The notes under the pieces are model-generated. The model had not been told where the DNA came from. It saw nothing but the letters and a program-made list of their open reading frames with translations, and ran no database searches. The translations under genes were made by a program, and so were the position numbers. Positions 6,413 through 13,499 of a stretch of DNA of 16,759 bases are shown here, in pieces. Origin of the DNA: JBMYTN01 sp049604415. Lineage in GTDB: Bacteria > Pseudomonadota > Alphaproteobacteria > Rhodospirillales > Rhodospirillaceae. The stretch is from NCBI GenBank assembly GCA_049604415.1, contig JBMYTN010000067.1, positions 1-16,759 on the forward strand, in the 5' to 3' direction. Position 1 is the first letter of the stretch, and each line of letters opens with the position of its first letter.

Positions 6413-7828
6413 ATGACCGCCGTTGCCAATTCTGCCGCCGTCCCCCCGGTTTCCCCTGCTGCCAACACCCCAGACAGCCGGATCTTTCACCGCAGCTGCA
6501 AGGCGGTGCCGAAGACCGCGTTGCGCGGCAAGGGGATGTATCTCTATGACGCCGACGGCAAAGCCTATCTGGATGGCTCGGGCGGGGCGGCGGTGTCCTG
6601 CCTTGGCCATGGCGATGCCAAGCTGCGCCGGGCGATCCGCCGCCAGACCGACGCACTGGCCTTCGCCCATACGGGCTTTTTCACCTCCGAGCCTGCGGAG
6701 GAATTGGCCTCTGTGCTGATCGACCAGGCCGAGGCCACCATTCCCGGCAACCGGCTGTCCAAGGTTTATTTCGTCTCCGGCGGCTCGGAGGCCAATGAGG
6801 CGGCCCTGAAGCTGGCCCGGCAATATTTCCTGGAGCTTGGCCAACCCGAGCGCAGCAAGATCATCGCCCGGAAGCAGAGCTATCACGGCAACACGTTGGG
6901 GGCCTTGGCGGCGGGCGGCAATATGTGGCGGCGCGAGCCCTATGAGCCGATGCTGATGCCCGTCAGCCTGATTCCGGCCTGCTATCCCTATCGGGAAAAA
7001 GAGCCGGACGAGACCGACGAGGCCTATGGCCTGCGCATCGCCAACGCCCTGGAGACCGAGATCCTGGCCGCCGGGCCAGAGACGGTGGCGGCCTTCATTG
7101 CCGAGCCGGTGGTCGGCGCGACCTCTGGGGCGCTGACGCCGGTGCCGGGTTATTACAAGCGGATCCGGGAGATCTGTGATCGCTATGGGGTGTTGTTGAT
7201 CCTCGATGAGGTTATGTGCGGCATGGGCCGGACCGGCACACTCTATTCCTGCGCCCAGGACGGGATCTCGCCGGACATTCTGACCTGTGCCAAAGGCTTG
7301 GGCGCGGGCTATCAGCCGGTCGGGGCGATGCTGGTCTCCAGCGGCATTTATGACGCCATCGCCCAGGGCAGCGGGGCCTTCATGCATGGCCACACCTATA
7401 TGGGGCACCCGGTGGCCTGTGCGGCGGGGCTGGCGGTGCAGGAGCGCTTCCACCAGGACGGGCTGCTGGCCAAGGTGCCGGAGCGCGGCGCCCGGCTGCG
7501 TAAAGCTTTGGAGAAGCGCTTTGGCAGCCACCCCCATGTCGGCGACATTCGGGGCCGGGGGCTGTTTCTGGGCCTGGAGCTGGTGGCCGACCGGGACAGC
7601 AAGCAATGCTTTGATCCCAAGCATAAACTGCATTTGAAGGTGAAGAAGGCCGCCTATGCCCTGGGACTGATCTGCTACCCGGCGGGCGGCACCATTGATG
7701 GCCGCCAGGGCGATCATATTTTGCTCGCCCCGCCCTTTATCATCGGTCCCCGGGACAGTGCGAAGCTGGTGGATCTGCTCGGTCAGGCCCTGGACCAAGC
7801 CTTGGTCGAGATTGGCGCTGCGCCGTGA
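6413..7828 (+). CDS. Class III PLP-dependent aminotransferase
   Basis: This is a fold-type I class III (omega) aminotransferase, which moves an amino group between an amino donor and a keto acid or aldehyde using pyridoxal phosphate. In the 471-residue product, SGGSEAN (122-128) and YHG (157-159) bind cofactor, Asp265 in LILDEVMCGMGRTG contacts the pyridine nitrogen, and Lys294 in CAKGLGAGYQP is the expected Schiff-base lysine. I use the ATG at 6413 because AGGA lies 9 bases upstream; an earlier in-frame ATG at 6362 has no ribosome-binding site and overlaps the likely promoter. Its stop overlaps the next start (GTGA), so it is translationally coupled to a BKACE enzyme. That points to an amino acid whose transamination feeds a beta-keto acid. 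The exact substrate cannot be read from sequence. Confidence 0.88.
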   Translation: MTAVANSAAVPPVSPAANTPDSRIFHRSCKAVPKTALRGKGMYLYDADGKAYLDGSGGAAVSCLGHGDAKLRRAIRRQTDALAFAHTGFFTSEPAEELASVLIDQAEATIPGNRLSKVYFVSGGSEANEAALKLARQYFLELGQPERSKIIARKQSYHGNTLGALAAGGNMWRREPYEPMLMPVSLIPACYPYREKEPDETDEAYGLRIANALETEILAAGPETVAAFIAEPVVGATSGALTPVPGYYKRIREICDRYGVLLILDEVMCGMGRTGTLYSCAQDGISPDILTCAKGLGAGYQPVGAMLVSSGIYDAIAQGSGAFMHGHTYMGHPVACAAGLAVQERFHQDGLLAKVPERGARLRKALEKRFGSHPHVGDIRGRGLFLGLELVADRDSKQCFDPKHKLHLKVKKAAYALGLICYPAGGTIDGRQGDHILLAPPFIIGPRDSAKLVDLLGQALDQALVEIGAAP

Positions 7829-8721
7829 CCAGCTCCCCGACGAGTGTCGAGACGGGCGCCCCGACGAGTGTCGTGACGGGCTTGGACGAGGCCGACCAGC
7901 CGCTATTGCTGGCGGTTGCGCCCAATGGTGCGCGCAAAACCCGGGCCGACCATCCGGCGGTGCCGATCACCCCGGATCAGCTGGCGGCGGAGGCCAAGGC
8001 CTGTCTTCGGGCCGGGGCCAATATGATCCATCTGCATGTGCGCGATGCCCGGGGCGGGCATTTGCTTGATGCGGCGGCCTATGGCGCGGCCAGTGCGGCG
8101 ATCCGGTCGGCGGTGGGTGAGGATCTGATTGTGCAGATCACCACCGAGGCCGTGGGGATCTACACCCCCGATGTGCAGCGCGCGGTGGTGCTGGAAACGC
8201 AGCCGGAGGCGGTATCTTTGGGTCTGCGGGAATTTGTCCCGACCGGCAGCGCAGCCGAGATCGCTGCCCATGGGGCCTTCCTGGCGACTTTGGCCGAACG
8301 CGGGGTCATGGCGCAGCATATTCTCTATGACGCGGCGGATCTGGACCGGTTCCAACGCCTGCGCCAGGACGGTGTGATCCCGGCCGGTCCGGTACAGGTG
8401 CTGTTCGTGCTGGGGCGCTATGCGGCGGGGCAACGCTCCCACCCCCGGGATCTGTTGCCCTTCCTGCAGGGCTGGCAGCCAGTGCATTCCCATGACCTGT
8501 GGGCGGTCTGTGCCTTTGGCGCGCGGGAGACCGCCGTGATGGCCGCAGCGGCGGCCTTGGGCGGCCATATTCGGGTCGGTTTTGAGAACAATCAGACCCT
8601 GGCCGATGGGACTGTGGCCCCGGACAATGCAGCCTTGGTTCATGCTGCAGCGCAAGCGGCTTTGGCCAGCGGACGCAGCCCAGCCTCTGCGTCGGAGATT
8701 CGTCGCTATTGTTTGAAATAA
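7825..8721 (+). CDS. BKACE-family beta-keto acid cleavage enzyme (DUF849)
   Basis: BKACE enzymes are Zn-dependent TIM-barrel proteins that condense a beta-keto acid with acetyl-CoA and split it to acetoacetate and a new CoA ester; Kce of lysine fermentation is the best-known member. The 298-residue product has LAVAPNGARKT (29-39), the zinc motif HLHVRD with His69 and His71 (69-74), and the C-terminal HIRVGFENN segment where Arg250 and Glu254 align with the catalytic Arg and zinc-ligand Glu of Kce. The residue after that Glu is Asn255, where Kce has Asp. The first 25 residues precede the usual family start and include a tandem PTSVxTG duplication. GTG at 7825 overlaps the aminotransferase stop by 4 bp, but starts at 7873 (GTG) or 7882 (TTG) are possible. 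Confidence 0.88.
   Translation: MTSSPTSVETGAPTSVVTGLDEADQPLLLAVAPNGARKTRADHPAVPITPDQLAAEAKACLRAGANMIHLHVRDARGGHLLDAAAYGAASAAIRSAVGEDLIVQITTEAVGIYTPDVQRAVVLETQPEAVSLGLREFVPTGSAAEIAAHGAFLATLAERGVMAQHILYDAADLDRFQRLRQDGVIPAGPVQVLFVLGRYAAGQRSHPRDLLPFLQGWQPVHSHDLWAVCAFGARETAVMAAAAALGGHIRVGFENNQTLADGTVAPDNAALVHAAAQAALASGRSPASASEIRRYCLK
7835..7881 (+). repeat. 24-bp-period in-frame tandem duplication in the BKACE N-terminus
   Basis: Two 23-bp units (7835-7857 and 7859-7881) differ by one base (A to T), with a period of 24 bp. They encode PTSVETG and PTSVVTG, leaving the frame intact just after the start codon. The near identity suggests a recent duplication. Confidence 0.85.
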
Positions 8722-8778
8722 AGGCCGCTTTTTGTGCGTTAGAGCCCTTTCCGATCAAATAGGGTCAATTCTGTTTCT

Positions 8779-8870
8779 CGATTGGGGTGTGCGATCCAGT
8801 GGTTAATCGGTCGCGGAGCGATGCCAAAGCATCGGTCAAGACCGACTTGCCGCTGGGCGTCCCCCAATCG
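8779..8870. other. Cloverleaf-like nest of inverted repeats, candidate structured RNA
   Basis: Outer stem CGATTGGGG (8779-8787) pairs perfectly with CCCCAATCG (8862-8870). Inside, three hairpins can form side by side: GCGATC/GGTCGC (8791-8796 with 8809-8814, one G-U), CGATGC-CAAA-GCATCG (8819-8834, perfect), and GAC plus GCC pairing with GGC plus GTC (8844-8861, two-base bulge). TCGGTC-AA-GACCGA (8832-8845) is an alternative. It lacks a T-arm consensus and a 7-base anticodon loop, so it is not an ordinary tRNA. Not scored by folding software. Confidence 0.4.
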
Positions 8871-8892
8871 GAAACCCTGCGGGACGGATGCA

Positions 8893-8914
8893 TTTGCGCC
8901 AATTCCTGCGCAAA
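8893..8914. promoter_or_regulatory. 22-bp dyad, possible operator or hairpin
   Basis: TTTGCGC (8893-8899) and GCGCAAA (8908-8914) form a perfect 7-bp inverted repeat around 8 bases. The geometry suits a dimeric repressor site or a small RNA stem. No regulator gene is adjacent. Confidence 0.4.
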
Positions 8915-9117
8915 AGTCCTTGTCCGTATCTACGGATATGGCCTGCGGACTTCTGCTTGACCTTGTCACAAATGCACTCCGTCAGAATGAATCGATTTGG
9001 TCGGAAAAGGGCTCTCAGACACGGGGTCTTTGCCTTGAACCTTGGCGGGTCATGCCCATTTTTTTGACTCTGGAGCGGGCGTTGGCGTCCGACGTCGTTA
9101 TCGGCAGGGTCGATGAC

Positions 9118-9169
9118 ACAGTCTCTGGTTCTTGGTCCCTGGCGGGCCAGAACGGGGGCGAGGGACTGT
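9118..9169 (+). promoter_or_regulatory. Long leader hairpin upstream of the TAXI binding protein
   Basis: ACAGTCTCT (9118-9126) pairs with AGGGACTGT (9161-9169), 9 bp with one G-U. Inside it, GTTCT pairs with AGAAC (9128-9132 / 9149-9153), GG with CC, and CCC with GGG closing a TGGC tetraloop at 9140-9143. It ends 42 bp before the start codon, leaving the ribosome-binding site free. An mRNA-stability or regulatory leader is inferred. Confidence 0.5.
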
Positions 9170-9196
9170 CACGCTCCACAGGCCAATCCATTTCCC

Positions 9197-9202
9197 GGAG
9201 GA
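9197..9202 (+). promoter_or_regulatory. Strong ribosome-binding site of the TAXI binding-protein gene
   Basis: GGAGGA lies 9 bases before the ATG at 9212. It fixes the start there rather than at the in-frame upstream ATG at 9113, and it places a signal peptide at the N-terminus. Confidence 0.9.
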
Positions 9203-9211
9203 ATAAGGGTC

Positions 9212-10195
9212 ATGAAAATGCTTTCCGCTGCCAAGCTGGGCGCTGTTGTTGGGGCCGGTCTGCTCGGCTTCGCTGTTGCCATGCCGGCTCAGGCTCAGGA
9301 TCAAACCTTCATCACCATCGGCACCGGCGGTGTCACCGGTGTGTACTACCCGACTGGTGGTGCCATCTGCCGTCTGGTGAATAAGAACCGCAAAGACCAC
9401 GGTGTGCGTTGCTCCGTGGAATCCACCGGTGGGTCCGTCTACAACATCAACACCATTCGCCAAGGCGAGTTGGACTTTGGTGTGGCCCAGTCTGACTGGC
9501 AGTATCACGCCTTCAACGGCACGTCCCGTTTTGAAGAAGATGGTGCCTTTGAAGATCTGCGCGCCGTGTTCTCCGTGCACCCGGAACCCTACACCGTGGT
9601 CGCCCGCGCCGATGCCGGCGTGACCGACTTCTCCGAGCTGAAGGGCAAGCGGGTCAATATCGGTAACCCCGGTTCCGGTCAGCGCGGCACCACCGAAGTG
9701 CTGCTGGAAGCCATGGGTTGGACCACCGATGATTTCGCCCTGGCGTCCGAGCTGAAGCCGGCGGAACAGTCCAAGGCCCTGTGCGACAACAATATCGACG
9801 CCATGGTCTACACCGTTGGTCACCCGAATGGCTCGATCAAAGAAGCCACCACTGCCTGTGACTCCGTTCTGGTCAATGTGACCGGTGACGCCGTCGACAA
9901 GCTGGTGTCCGACAACGCCTTCTACTCCACCGCCACCATTCCGGGCGGCATGTATCGTGGGTCCGACGAGGACGCCACCACCTTCGGTGTGCGCGCCACC
10001 TTCGTGACCTCCGCTTCCGTGCCGGACAATGTGGTCTATGAAGTGGTCAAGGCCGTGATGGAAAACTTCGATGACTTCAAGAAGCTCCACCCGGCTTTCG
10101 CCAACCTGACCAAGGAAGAGATGGCCTCTGCCTCTCTGTCCGCTCCGCTGCATCCGGGCGCGGAAAAGTACTACAAAGAAGCGGGCCTGATGTAA
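9212..10195 (+). CDS. TAXI family TRAP transporter solute-binding protein
   Basis: This is the periplasmic receptor of a TRAP transporter of the TAXI type, which delivers solute to the fused membrane subunit encoded next. The 327-residue product starts with a clear signal peptide: Lys at 2 and 8, a hydrophobic stretch about 9-24, and an Ala-Gln-Ala cleavage site near residue 28. The mature protein opens with the family signature FITIGTGGVTGVYYPTGGAI (33-52) and continues with STGGSVYNINTIRQGELDFG (71-90), both hallmark TAXI segments. The few characterised TAXI proteins bind glutamate/glutamine or dicarboxylate-like ligands; the ligand here is unknown. Codon use looks more biased and the ribosome-binding site is strong, consistent with high expression. 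A terminator separates it from the permease gene. Confidence 0.95.
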   Translation: MKMLSAAKLGAVVGAGLLGFAVAMPAQAQDQTFITIGTGGVTGVYYPTGGAICRLVNKNRKDHGVRCSVESTGGSVYNINTIRQGELDFGVAQSDWQYHAFNGTSRFEEDGAFEDLRAVFSVHPEPYTVVARADAGVTDFSELKGKRVNIGNPGSGQRGTTEVLLEAMGWTTDDFALASELKPAEQSKALCDNNIDAMVYTVGHPNGSIKEATTACDSVLVNVTGDAVDKLVSDNAFYSTATIPGGMYRGSDEDATTFGVRATFVTSASVPDNVVYEVVKAVMENFDDFKKLHPAFANLTKEEMASASLSAPLHPGAEKYYKEAGLM

Positions 10196-10210
10196 GTCAG
10201 ACCCTCGTAG

Positions 10211-10247
10211 GAAGGCCGGGCGACACAGCCCGGCCTTCTTTCTTTTT
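10211..10247 (+). terminator. Strong intrinsic terminator between binding protein and permease genes
   Basis: GAAGGCCGGGC (10211-10221) pairs perfectly over 11 bp with GCCCGGCCTTC (10228-10238) around GACACA, followed by TTTCTTTTT. It starts 15 bases after the binding-protein stop. Partial read-through would give more receptor than permease. Confidence 0.93.
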
Positions 10248-10320
10248 ATGGCTCCATCACACGACTTGATTGAAGTTTATTTGTAACTTTTGGGGCCGGT
10301 TGTTTTTGGGAGTGCGGGGC

Positions 10321-12957
10321 ATGGCCGACCAAGGTGACTCACGTCAAGCGGGGCAAGCAGCAGGGGCAGAGACCCCGTCGGAAGCTGATCTGAAAGCGGC
10401 GGACGATATTGTTGCCCAGGCGGAAACCGGATCGCGGAACCCGACGGGGGCTGCGGGTAAGTTTTTGCTCGGCATCGCGCTGGCCTGGTCCTTGTTCCAG
10501 CTCTGGTACTCCTCACCCCTGCCGTTTTCCTTAGGCATTGGAGTGTTTGACTCCACCGAAGCCCGGGCGATCCATTTGGCTTTTGCCATTTTCCTGACCT
10601 ACACCGCCTATCCGGCCTTTAAGAACAGCTCCCGTGACAGTGTCCCGATTTATGACTGGGTGATTGCGGCGATTGCGGCCTTCTGCGCCTCTTATCTGTT
10701 CCTGTTTAAGAACGAGCTTTCTCTGCGCCCCGGCTTGCCGACCACTTTGGATCTGTTTGCCGCCGTGATCGGCATGGTCCTACTGCTGGAAGCGACCCGC
10801 CGGGCGTTGGGGCCGCCGCTGATGGTGGTCTGTATCGTCTTCCTGTTTTACACCTTCTTCTCTGACTACATGCCCGATGTGCTGGCCCGGGAACCGGCCT
10901 CGCTGAACAAGGCGATGTCGCACCAATGGCTGTCCACCGAAGGGGTCTTCGGGGTGGCCCTTGGGGTCTCCACGGGCATGGTGTTCATGTTCGTGCTGTT
11001 CGGGGCCTTGTTGGAGAAAGCCGGGGCCGGGAATTATTTCATCCGGGTGGCATTCTCGCTGATGGGCCATTTGCGAGGTGGTCCGGCCAAGGCGGCGGTG
11101 GCGTCCTCGGCGATGACGGGTCTGATCTCCGGCTCCTCCATCGCCAATGTGGTGACCACCGGGACCTTCACCATTCCGCTGATGAAGCAGGTCGGCTTTT
11201 CCTCTGAGAAGGCGGGCGCCATCGAGGTCGCCAGCTCGACCAATGGCCAGTTGATGCCGCCGATCATGGGCGCGGCGGCCTTCCTGATGGTGGAATATCT
11301 CGGCATCTCGCTGATCGAGGTGATGAAGCACGCCATTCTGCCCGCGCTGATCTCCTATATCGCGCTGGTCTATATCGTCCATTTGGAAGCCTGCAAGCTG
11401 AAGATGAAGGGCCTGCCCCGGCCCTATGCGCCCAAGCCCTGGCAACAGGCCTTGGCCAGCTTTTTGATCATCACCGTGGGCTTTTCCGCGCTCTGTCTGT
11501 TCGTCTATTACGCCTTTGGCTGGATGAAGGGCATGCTGGGCGGCGGCACTTTTTATGTCGCCATCGCCGTGATCCTGGTGGCCTATGTCGCCTTGGTCAA
11601 AGTGGCGACCACGGTGCCGGAGCTGGACACCAAGCCGGAGATCAAAGTGCTGCCAGAAAGTGGCCCGACCGTGCGCGCCGGGCTGCATTTCCTGCTGCCG
11701 GTGTTTGTGCTGGTGTGGTGCCTGATGGTCGAGCGTCTGTCGCCGGGCCTGTCGGCCTTCTGGGCCACGGTTTTGATGATGTTCATTGTCATCACCTTGC
11801 GCCCGCTAAAAGCCCTTTTGCGCAATTCCGGGGATCATATTGCCCAGTTTAAGGGGGGCCTGATTGATCTGGTCGACGGCCTGATTTCCGGGGCGCGCAA
11901 TATGATCGGAATCGGCGTGGCAACGGCGGCCGCCGGGGTGGTGGTCGGCACCGTGACCCTGATGGGTCTGGGCCAGGTGATGACTGAGTTTGTTGAGTTC
12001 ATCTCCGGCGGTCAGTTGATGCTGGTCTTGCTGTTCACCGCCATTATCAGCCTGCTGCTGGGCATGGGCCTGCCGACCACGGCGAACTATATCGTCGTGT
12101 CCTCGCTGATGGCCCCGGTGATTGTCACCTTGGGTGCGGAAAATGGTCTGATCGTGCCGCTGATCGCCGTCCACATGTTCGTGTTCTATTTCGGCATTCT
12201 CGCCGATGACACGCCACCGGTGGGGCTAGCGGCCTTTGCCGCAGCGGCCATATCCCGGGGCGATCCGATCCGAACCGGTGTCCAGGGCTTCATGTATGAC
12301 ATCCGGACCGCTCTGCTGCCCTTCATGTTCATCTTCAACACCGACCTGCTGCTGATCGATGTGCATTCGGTCTGGCATGCCTTGTTCGTCTTTGTCTTTG
12401 CCTTGATCGCGATGATGGCCTTTGCCTGTGCCACACAGAACTTCTTCATCGCGAAGAACAAGATCTGGGAGACCGCCCTGTTCCTGCTCGCCGCTTTCAC
12501 CTTGTTCCGACCGGGCTATTGGATGGATCAGGTGATGCCGGAGTTTCAGGAGGCCCCCCCCTCGGAGATGATGACCATTGTTGAGGCGCAGCCTTCGGGA
12601 GGATCCCTAACGGTCAATGTGGAGGGGATGAATATCGAAGGCGATGAGATCTCCAAGGCCGTGGTGCTGCCTCTCGGGGCACCAGGCACTGGCGCGGAGC
12701 GGCTGGAAAGCGCGGGCATCATCCTGCGTGACGAGGATGGCCGCCAGATCGTCGATCAGATTGTCTTCGGCTCCACGGCGGAACGGCTGGGTGTGGATTT
12801 CGATTTCGAGATCACCACGGTGCTGGTGCCCAATGACCGTCCGCCGAAGGAAGTCTTCTTCATCCCGGCCATCGGCCTGTTGGTGCTGCTCTATTTCATG
12901 CAGCGCCCCCGGGCTCGGCTGGCCGAACAAAAAGACGCCGAAGCCAGCGCGGCATAG
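10321..12957 (+). CDS. TRAP transporter fused permease subunit (DctQM-type, TAXI class)
   Basis: This inner-membrane protein combines the small (4-TM) and large (12-TM) TRAP permease subunits and imports the solute held by the TAXI receptor, driven by an ion gradient. The 878-residue product has a polar N-terminus, DctQ-like membrane segments from about 45, then DctM signatures: GLISGSSIANVVTTGTFTIP (267-286), EVASSTNGQLMPPIMGAAAF (302-321) and LLGMGLPTTANYIVVSS. After about residue 740 a soluble segment (SLTVNVEGMNIEG, then LRDEDGRQIVDQIVFGSTAERLG) precedes a last membrane helix, matching the C-terminal extension annotated as DUF3394 in fused TRAP permeases and reminiscent of a PDZ fold. I start at ATG 10321 because GGGAG lies 8 bases upstream; the TTG at 10270 has no such site. 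A usp gene follows. Confidence 0.95.
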   Translation: MADQGDSRQAGQAAGAETPSEADLKAADDIVAQAETGSRNPTGAAGKFLLGIALAWSLFQLWYSSPLPFSLGIGVFDSTEARAIHLAFAIFLTYTAYPAFKNSSRDSVPIYDWVIAAIAAFCASYLFLFKNELSLRPGLPTTLDLFAAVIGMVLLLEATRRALGPPLMVVCIVFLFYTFFSDYMPDVLAREPASLNKAMSHQWLSTEGVFGVALGVSTGMVFMFVLFGALLEKAGAGNYFIRVAFSLMGHLRGGPAKAAVASSAMTGLISGSSIANVVTTGTFTIPLMKQVGFSSEKAGAIEVASSTNGQLMPPIMGAAAFLMVEYLGISLIEVMKHAILPALISYIALVYIVHLEACKLKMKGLPRPYAPKPWQQALASFLIITVGFSALCLFVYYAFGWMKGMLGGGTFYVAIAVILVAYVALVKVATTVPELDTKPEIKVLPESGPTVRAGLHFLLPVFVLVWCLMVERLSPGLSAFWATVLMMFIVITLRPLKALLRNSGDHIAQFKGGLIDLVDGLISGARNMIGIGVATAAAGVVVGTVTLMGLGQVMTEFVEFISGGQLMLVLLFTAIISLLLGMGLPTTANYIVVSSLMAPVIVTLGAENGLIVPLIAVHMFVFYFGILADDTPPVGLAAFAAAAISRGDPIRTGVQGFMYDIRTALLPFMFIFNTDLLLIDVHSVWHALFVFVFALIAMMAFACATQNFFIAKNKIWETALFLLAAFTLFRPGYWMDQVMPEFQEAPPSEMMTIVEAQPSGGSLTVNVEGMNIEGDEISKAVVLPLGAPGTGAERLESAGIILRDEDGRQIVDQIVFGSTAERLGVDFDFEITTVLVPNDRPPKEVFFIPAIGLLVLLYFMQRPRARLAEQKDAEASAA

Positions 12958-13018
12958 GGGCAACGGCTCTGGCTTAAAGACCGCGCGGCCATAACAGCGA
13001 TAAGGGGAGAACGCGTCG

Positions 13019-13462
13019 ATGTATGCGCAAATTCTGGTGCCGGTGGATCTGGACAACCGCCATGATTGGAGCTTCACCTTGCCCAAGGCGATCTCCTTTG
13101 TCCAAGCGGCGCAGAGCACCGGTCAACGGACCATGCTGCATGTGATGTCCGTGGTGCCACAATTTGGCATGAGCCTGGTCGGGCAGTTTTTCCCCCAGGG
13201 CTTTGAAAGCGAAATGTCCGACAAGGTTTTGGAAATGCTGAAGGCCAAAACCGCCGAGGTGGTGCCGAAAGATCTGCCGCACCGGCATATTGTCGCCGAG
13301 GGCACGGTCTACGAGGCCGTGCTGTCCATGTCGCGCAAGGTCAATGCGGATCTGATTGTCATCGGCTCTCACCGCCCGGAGCTGAAGGACTATCTGTTGG
13401 GTCCCAATGCGGCCCGGGTGGTGCGCCACGCCTCCTGCTCGGTGTTGGTGGTGCGCCATTGA
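13019..13462 (+). CDS. Universal stress protein, UspF/TeaD-like
   Basis: This is a single-domain UspA-superfamily protein of 147 residues, soluble in the cytoplasm. It begins with YAQILVPVDL and ends with the nucleotide-binding segment VIGSHRPELKDYLLGPNAAR (114-133) and SCSVLVVRH. The Gly116...Gly128 spacing and GSHRP match the ATP-binding UspF-type variant rather than the textbook G-2X-G-9X-G motif; the second Gly is Arg119. GGGGAG about 10 bases upstream supports the start. It lies 61 bp after the TRAP permease and is probably co-transcribed. In Halomonas the Usp protein TeaD, encoded beside the TeaABC TRAP transporter, regulates that transporter, so a similar role is a reasonable inference. 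Confidence 0.92.
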   Translation: MYAQILVPVDLDNRHDWSFTLPKAISFVQAAQSTGQRTMLHVMSVVPQFGMSLVGQFFPQGFESEMSDKVLEMLKAKTAEVVPKDLPHRHIVAEGTVYEAVLSMSRKVNADLIVIGSHRPELKDYLLGPNAARVVRHASCSVLVVRH

Positions 13463-13499
13463 CCAAGCCCCATCGGCCCTTGACCGGCGGAGCACGCCG

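Larger units (their letters stand above)
8722..9211 (+). other. 490-bp non-coding region rich in inverted repeats upstream of the TAXI-TRAP genes
   Basis: I find no convincing gene here: open frames on both strands lack family motifs and ribosome-binding sites. It contains nested inverted repeats at 8779-8870, further dyads at 8893-8914 and 8914-8952, a weak stem followed by seven T at 9043-9065, and a long hairpin at 9118-9169 in what would be the leader of the binding-protein gene. No promoter is clear; TTGACC at 8959-8964 has no well-spaced -10. A structured small RNA and/or cis-acting leader is the leading inference. Confidence 0.55.

Noticed and set aside
6131..7798. 555-residue open frame on the minus strand opposite the aminotransferase
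   Set aside because: Overlaps both apt and the aminotransferase, has no motifs and shadow-like composition; the plus-strand gene has an intact active site.
8779..8870. A tRNA gene on either strand at the cloverleaf
   Set aside because: The outer stem and a D-loop-like CAGTGGTTAATC are suggestive, but there is no TTCGANTC T-loop, no 7-base anticodon loop and the arm lengths are wrong.
8739..8969. 76-residue minus-strand open frame in the BKACE-TAXI gap
   Set aside because: No ribosome-binding site or motif seen; the inverted repeats in the same stretch explain it better as non-coding.
8782..9384. 200-residue plus-strand open frame crossing into the TAXI binding-protein gene
   Set aside because: Out of frame with the clear signal-peptide protein, no ribosome-binding site, and no recognisable domain.
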